Origin: Sphingobacteriales bacterium
Lineage (GTDB): Bacteria; Bacteroidota; Bacteroidia; Chitinophagales; Chitinophagaceae
Reading direction: 5' to 3'
Length of the DNA: 64,000 bases
Assembly (NCBI GenBank): GCA_016219985.1
Contig: JACRJO010000010.1
Location: 62,001 to 126,000, forward strand
Shown here: piece after piece, positions 59,052 to 64,000 of the stretch
Numbering within the stretch: position 1 is the stretch's first letter
How the letters are laid out: each line of letters starts with the position of its first letter
Program-made: the position numbers and the translations under genes
The notes under the pieces: generated by a model
The model's database searches: none
What the model was told of the DNA's origin: nothing
The model's input: only the letters and a program-made list of their open reading frames with translations

Positions 59052-60488
59052 ATGGGTAAGAAGCTTGCCGTAGCATTAGCAGTCTTTCTTTACGCAGCCC
59101 CTTTATTCTCCCAGGATACGGCCAGTAAAGCCGGGCAGGTTTCCCCAAAATACCTTGATGCCGTTTGTGCAGGTTCTTCCGGCCTGAGTAAAAAATTAGA
59201 CAAAAGGGCAAACAAAGCGCTCCGGCTGTTTAAAAAGCAGGAAGCAAAACTTCAGTCAAAATTGGCAAAAGCCGATTCTGCGGCTGCCCGTGCTGTTTTT
59301 GCCGGCGCTGAGCAGAAATACAAGGAACTGGAGCAAAAGATGAAAGGAGGCGAACTCAAGCAGTATATCCCCCAGGTTGACAGTCTTGCCACCTCCTTAA
59401 AGTTTCTGCAAGCCAATCCGCAGTTTTTAAAGGAAGCAGAAGTTGTCCGGGAAAAGCTGAAGGAAGCCATGGGAAAAATGGAAGCCCTGAAGGGTCAGTT
59501 AAAGAAAGCGGAAGATATTAAACAGTTCCTGAAAGAAAGGAAGCAATACCTGAAAGAGCAATTAAGCAGGTTTGGTTTGGCGAAAAGGCTAAAGAAGATC
59601 AATAAACAGGTTTATTATTACTCGGCACAGGTAAATGAATATAAAGCAGCTTTAAAAGACCCTAAAAAAGCGGGTAAAAAGGCGCTGGAACTGCTTTCAG
59701 CCAATAAGACCTTCCGGGAGTTCTGGAAAAAAAACAGCCAACTGGCCAGCCTGTTTCGGATGCCCGGGGATCCCAATGACCCAACTAATGCACCCAGCCT
59801 TGCCGGATTACAAACCCGGGCGCAGGTAAACGCCCTGATACAGCAGCAATTAGCGGCCGGCGGCCCCGCTGCCCAAGCCCAGTTTCAGCAGAATTTGCAA
59901 CAGGCACAGTCACAGCTATCTCAGTTAAAGGATAAGATAATGAAAGTGGGCGGGGGCGGACAGGCAGGCAGTAATGCAGAAATGCCGGAAGGTTTTAAAC
60001 CCAATAATCAAAAAACAAAATCCTTCCTCCAGCGCCTGGAACTGGGTACCAACCTGCAGAGCCAGCGTTCCAATGGGCTGCTACCGGTCACCAGTGACCT
60101 GGGATTAAGCGTAGGGTATAAACTGAATGATAAAAGCATTATCGGTGTGGGAGCCAGCTATAAGCTGGGTTGGGGGCAAAATATACAGAACATCCGGCTT
60201 ACCCACCAAGGATTGGGGGTCCGGAGTTTTATTGACTGGAAACTGAAAGGGGCGCTATGGATCAGTGGCGGGTTTGAGATGAATTACCGGTCGGAGATCA
60301 GAAATATCGACCAACTGAAGGATTATTCCACCTGGCAACGGAGCGGATTAATAGGGCTGAGCCGATCAGTGCCGATCAAGAGTAAGTTTTTCAAAAAGAC
60401 CAAGGTAATGCTGCTCTGGGATTTTCTGAGTTATGAGCAGGTACCGAGGGGGCAGGCGGTAATCATTCGTTTTGGATATAATTTTTAA
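59052..60488 (+). CDS. Exported coiled-coil protein with C-terminal beta-barrel-like domain
   Basis: A 478-residue exported protein: signal peptide (1-20, ending LFSQ), a long charged alpha-helical coiled-coil region (about 45-235, Lys/Glu-rich with heptads such as LKKAEDIKQFLKERKQYLKE), a Gln/Ala-rich linker (about 255-310), and a C-terminal strand-rich domain (about 325-478) with LGLSVGYKLNDKSIIGVG and a terminal aromatic RFGYNF, like an outer-membrane barrel. No named family is recognised. The RHS/YD gene follows after 11 bp, so the two are almost certainly cotranscribed, and this protein may support export or anchoring of the RHS protein. Confidence 0.78.
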   Translation: MGKKLAVALAVFLYAAPLFSQDTASKAGQVSPKYLDAVCAGSSGLSKKLDKRANKALRLFKKQEAKLQSKLAKADSAAARAVFAGAEQKYKELEQKMKGGELKQYIPQVDSLATSLKFLQANPQFLKEAEVVREKLKEAMGKMEALKGQLKKAEDIKQFLKERKQYLKEQLSRFGLAKRLKKINKQVYYYSAQVNEYKAALKDPKKAGKKALELLSANKTFREFWKKNSQLASLFRMPGDPNDPTNAPSLAGLQTRAQVNALIQQQLAAGGPAAQAQFQQNLQQAQSQLSQLKDKIMKVGGGGQAGSNAEMPEGFKPNNQKTKSFLQRLELGTNLQSQRSNGLLPVTSDLGLSVGYKLNDKSIIGVGASYKLGWGQNIQNIRLTHQGLGVRSFIDWKLKGALWISGGFEMNYRSEIRNIDQLKDYSTWQRSGLIGLSRSVPIKSKFFKKTKVMLLWDFLSYEQVPRGQAVIIRFGYNF

Positions 60489-60499
60489 ATATTAGTATA

Positions 60500-63400
60500 A
60501 TGATAAGAAAAGTGTCAACTGGATTATTAACCTGTATTTATTTGCTGGCAAGCAAAGGAAATATATCAGGTCAGAGTAGTACTGATAATCCGGTAAATAA
60601 AGTAACAATTTCATCACCCAACGCTGCAGCTTTAGGGAAATATGGAGATTATACAGTCGGATATCAAACCGGCACGCCGAATATTAGCATTCCGGTTTAT
60701 ACGATTAGCGAGGGCCCATTAAGTATGTCCGTCGGTTTAAGTTATCATGCTTCCGGATTAAAGGTGATGGAACCCTCAAGTTGGGTGGGGGCAGGTTGGA
60801 GTCTGAGCGCTGGCGGGATGATAACCAGAACAGTAAGAGGAAATGTGGATGAAAGAGGATTTGGAAATTCAAGTACACAATCGCATGGCTATTTTAGTGA
60901 TTATGGTTATAACAATTATCTTTTTATTGCCGATGATGGCGGCAACGGCTGTTCGGCGGCAACTCAGCCGAATAACATGAAAGCAGATGATCCGAATTTT
61001 TCAAATGGCAAAAAGGATGGAGAGCCGGATTTGTTTACGTTTAATTTTGGTAGTTATTCAGGGAAATTCTTTTTTAATGATGACAGGACACCAATTATAG
61101 TTCCGGAGCAGGATATTAAAATAGAACCAATTATAGCCCCTAATTCCCTCCCGATAATTGGGTTTAAAATCACAACCCCTGATGGTACGAAGTATTATTT
61201 TGGCAAGAATCAAACACCTGGAAATGGGGGGGTGGATGCAACAGAAATCACAAACTCTTATGATTCAGAGGCTAATCTATCATATGGTGGAGCATATTCC
61301 AGTTGGTTTTTGGTAAAAGTGGAATCAGCAGATGGCCTGTTTAACATTTTGCTTAAATATGAACAGGAAAATTATAGCAATTACACGATTTCTATGCGAC
61401 CACTCGACGAAAACGAACAGATAAAGAAAGAGTATACCCTTGTTAAAAATTACATAAGCGGTGTACGTCTCGCTAAAATCAGCACTATTAACCGGGAGAT
61501 TGTTTTTATGCCTGGTGATCTCAGGCAAGACCTGAGTAATTACAATCCCTCTTACAACTCCATAACCGACGGAGCCAATACAGAAGCCAGAACTCTTGGT
61601 GAAGTAAAGATCCAGGCGCCAGGCGGAGGTAATTGTAAGAAGTTTAAATTTTATTACAGCTATTTTGATGATAACGTAACGCCCTTTCCTGCCGGCTTTT
61701 TTGTTACTGCCACTTCGAGCGACAAAAAAAGACTAAGACTGGACAAGATACAGGAATATACATGCGACGAAACCCAGAACCTGCCCCCCTATCTTTTTAA
61801 TTACTATGCTGAACAGGTACCCAGGCAAATTAGCTTTGCTCAGGATCACTGGGGATATTATAATGGACAAACAGGTAACACTACATTAATTCCAACTTAT
61901 ACAGTTGATACATATAATTACAAATTTGGAGCAGACCGTGAATCAAAATGGCCGGAAATGAGGGGCGGTACCCTTAATAAAATCACTTATCCGACAGGAG
62001 GGTCAACAGATTTTGAATTTGAAGCAAATACAACTTGGGTAAACGCGGCCGTACAAACACTTGTTAATCGGGGCAATTACTCGGTAGGCTATGATGGGAA
62101 TGGGCATGCCTATTATCCCAACTTAAACTTTTCATCTAACCACTATCGGGTGACATTGACAAACAATAACTGTCTTCCAGGCTATACCTGTAACGCTGCT
62201 GTTTACCTGGAAAGCAATGACGGAAGTATAAGTTATGCTCAGATTATATGGACGCCAGGCGGCTCCAGTGCTACAGGTGTTGTGGTTGCTCCATCGCCTG
62301 GCCTTTACCGGCTGCATCTGGTAAGGGATAATACAATTCAGTCGGGTAGTGGAGCAACCGCTGTACTCGAAGAAATTGTTCCTTCCACATTAAGCAGCAA
62401 TGTAACGGTTGGTGGATTACGGATAAAAAAAATCACCACCCATGATGGCGTATCTGCCGCAAATGACTTGGTAACGCACTATAGCTACAACGATGCCAAT
62501 AATAAATCAAACGGGGTGTTGTACAGTAAGCCGGTGTACGTGAGTGTGATACGTAATGATATTTTAAAAACAGTTGGGATGATAAATGACCAGACAACAA
62601 CATGCAGTCCTAATGGTTGTGTGACCTGTATCTCTCCAACTTTGTTTAAATCCGCCTCAAGCATACGGCCAATGGAAACATTACAAGGCGGACATATTGG
62701 TTATAATGAAGTGAAGGTAAGTCAGTCTGGCAAAGGGTCAAGCATCTATCGTTTTTATGGATCTGATATCTGGGATATTAACACAAACGATGTTTGCACC
62801 CGGAATGTAAATATTTCCTGCGACCTTTCTGTTCCTAATTATCCTTCTGCTCCATTGCCGTTTGAGTATATGCGGGGGGAGCAAAAATATGAGGCGCACT
62901 TTAATGAAAATGGCCAGTTACTAAAGTACAGCTGGTTTTACCCTGTATTTACTGATAACTTATTGAAAACTCCTGGCACAATACGGGGTGCGCTTGCGCC
63001 AAATGCGTCTATAACAAATTACGAAATATCAACCAAGCGAAAAACCCAGGTAACTGTGGATGAAACCATTATGAACCTGCAGACGGGAACAGGACTTACT
63101 ACCAGTAATACTACTTATTTCGAAAGCCTATTTCACCGTCAACCAACCAGGGTAACAAGTACCAATTCAAAAGGTGAAATAACAGAAACGAAATATAAGT
63201 ATGCGTTTGACTTTAGAACTCCTTCTTGCGACGTAATGCCGGATTGTTGGCAAAACTACCAGAATGCTGTAACCGTTGCAACAAATACGTTTAATGGTTT
63301 GCTAAATACATGTGTGAATAATCCTTCATCTTGCAATTGTAGGTGGGTTGCTTTTCAACAATACCGCAGGGATCTGAGTATCGCACGCATAAACTATTTG

Positions 63401-64000
63401 GCATGCGAGTCAGCCAATCGCTCCAGTTATACTACTTGTTTTGGCAATGCAAAAAATACTGCCAATACTGATCTGAAACCCATACTTGAGCTACAGTCAC
63501 GTAACATGAATGTACCATTGGAAACTACCAGTTGGAGGAATGGAAAACTACTGGCTGCTGCATTCACAAAATATGATTTCAGTCCCAGTGTACCAGGAAT
63601 GGTCTATCCAGTGAAATCTCAGAAAATAACTCTTTCAGCGCCATCGTCAATATTTACGACTGCAACTGTAAGCGGTGATGGGCTTACTAAAGACAGCCGC
63701 TACGAGGATGAAAGTTCTTATACTTTGGAAAATGGTAACCTGGTGGAAATGACCGGTAAAGATGGTATTGTCACATCCTATCTCTGGGGCTACAATAACA
63801 CATTGCCAATTGCTAAAGCAGTAGGAGTTTCTTACATCACTCTTTCTGCAGCATATGCTGCAGTTGGGCAGAACCTTTCTTTATTACGGACATATCCTAC
63901 TTTATCTAATGCGTTAGTTTCAACATATGTATATACTCTGGGGCTTGGAATGATTAACGAAACTGATTCCAGGGGGAGAATTACTTATTACGAATATGAT
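60500..64000 (+). CDS. RHS/YD-repeat family exported protein, 3' end beyond the window
   Basis: The frame from ATG 60500 stays open to base 64000 wherever I checked it (last codons read RGRITYYEYD, a YD repeat), so at least 1167 residues are encoded and the gene is incomplete. Signal peptide 1-24 (SGQ), then NPVNKVTISSPNAAALGKYG and SWVGAGWSLSAGG, typical of the N-terminal part of Bacteroidota RHS-like proteins, followed by DLFTFNFGSYSGKFFF and TTPDGTKYYFGK. Near the window end comes YLWGYNNTLPIAKA, which usually precedes the YD-repeat shell. The variable C-terminal domain (toxin or enzyme) lies downstream. Base composition looks more AT-rich than the neighbours. Confidence 0.85.
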   Translation, partial: MIRKVSTGLLTCIYLLASKGNISGQSSTDNPVNKVTISSPNAAALGKYGDYTVGYQTGTPNISIPVYTISEGPLSMSVGLSYHASGLKVMEPSSWVGAGWSLSAGGMITRTVRGNVDERGFGNSSTQSHGYFSDYGYNNYLFIADDGGNGCSAATQPNNMKADDPNFSNGKKDGEPDLFTFNFGSYSGKFFFNDDRTPIIVPEQDIKIEPIIAPNSLPIIGFKITTPDGTKYYFGKNQTPGNGGVDATEITNSYDSEANLSYGGAYSSWFLVKVESADGLFNILLKYEQENYSNYTISMRPLDENEQIKKEYTLVKNYISGVRLAKISTINREIVFMPGDLRQDLSNYNPSYNSITDGANTEARTLGEVKIQAPGGGNCKKFKFYYSYFDDNVTPFPAGFFVTATSSDKKRLRLDKIQEYTCDETQNLPPYLFNYYAEQVPRQISFAQDHWGYYNGQTGNTTLIPTYTVDTYNYKFGADRESKWPEMRGGTLNKITYPTGGSTDFEFEANTTWVNAAVQTLVNRGNYSVGYDGNGHAYYPNLNFSSNHYRVTLTNNNCLPGYTCNAAVYLESNDGSISYAQIIWTPGGSSATGVVVAPSPGLYRLHLVRDNTIQSGSGATAVLEEIVPSTLSSNVTVGGLRIKKITTHDGVSAANDLVTHYSYNDANNKSNGVLYSKPVYVSVIRNDILKTVGMINDQTTTCSPNGCVTCISPTLFKSASSIRPMETLQGGHIGYNEVKVSQSGKGSSIYRFYGSDIWDINTNDVCTRNVNISCDLSVPNYPSAPLPFEYMRGEQKYEAHFNENGQLLKYSWFYPVFTDNLLKTPGTIRGALAPNASITNYEISTKRKTQVTVDETIMNLQTGTGLTTSNTTYFESLFHRQPTRVTSTNSKGEITETKYKYAFDFRTPSCDVMPDCWQNYQNAVTVATNTFNGLLNTCVNNPSSCNCRWVAFQQYRRDLSIARINYLACESANRSSYTTCFGNAKNTANTDLKPILELQSRNMNVPLETTSWRNGKLLAAAFTKYDFSPSVPGMVYPVKSQKITLSAPSSIFTTATVSGDGLTKDSRYEDESSYTLENGNLVEMTGKDGIVTSYLWGYNNTLPIAKAVGVSYITLSAAYAAVGQNLSLLRTYPTLSNALVSTYVYTLGLGMINETDSRGRITYYEYD

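Overview
The window reads as a chromosomal segment of a Bacteroidota bacterium, most likely of the Chitinophagia (Chitinophagaceae type). Supporting signs are a SusC/SusD pair, a type IX secretion (T9SS) sorting domain, LytS/LytTR and hybrid-propeller two-component systems, DUF3078 and DUF5522 proteins, a Bacteroidota-type heme-copper oxidase operon with two subunit III genes, and promoter-like TAnnTTTG elements. This placement rests on gene content only; no rRNA or ordinary tRNA gene is present.

Layout. 1-5778: the 3' part of a cytochrome c oxidase operon (subunit I, heme O synthase, two subunits III, subunit IV), a stem-loop terminator, then SCO and a DUF420 protein. 5962-9165: a LytS/LytTR pair, a MarR-GNAT fusion and an NTF2-like protein. 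9408-14046: a SusC/SusD pair. 14450-18463: two unknown small proteins, an alpha/beta hydrolase with an aspartate at the nucleophile position, a GT1 glycosyltransferase and a P460-type cytochrome. 18599-22463 (minus): a membrane protein, an alkyltransferase-like protein, a DUF5522 protein, TrmB and two DUF3078 paralogues. 22464-23408: a repeat-rich non-coding stretch that contains a tRNA-like RNA gene on the minus strand. 23409-30674: an Lrp regulator and a surface-glycan module (flippase, Wzz-like, O-antigen ligase), converging on an ABC permease, a GT2 and a hydrolase. 31090-34139: a MarR regulator with its own promoter and operator, a VLCAD-like acyl-CoA dehydrogenase and a 7-TM protein. 34466-44524 (minus): a hybrid-type sensor kinase and LuxR regulator followed by five exported proteins. 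44658-53351: a diheme cytochrome, an S9 peptidase, an AhpD-like protein, KorB, a frameshifted secreted protein, a cupin protein, threonylcarbamoyl-AMP synthase, RNase HII and heme A synthase. 53512-58213: a membrane-anchored patatin, a diacylglycerol kinase-like protein, a small secreted protein and FabH. 59052-64000: a coiled-coil/beta-barrel protein and the 5' 3.5 kb of an RHS/YD-repeat surface protein that runs off the window.

Themes. Aerobic respiration is assembled from several parts of the window: the oxidase subunits, heme O synthase (CtaB), heme A synthase (CtaA, 46 kb away), the copper chaperone SCO and DUF420. Envelope work dominates the rest: nutrient uptake, glycan export, T9SS cargo, cell-wall peptidase and RHS surface proteins.

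The least explained object is a roughly 171-nt RNA candidate at 23091-23262 (minus). It has an exact tRNA acceptor stem, D-arm-like region, anticodon-like arm and T-arm, but about 99 nt sit where the variable arm should be. Its 3' end is duplicated next door, and that copy is split by a 46-bp double hairpin. Intergenic palindromes, a homopolymer frameshift and an atypical CX3CH heme motif are also reported.
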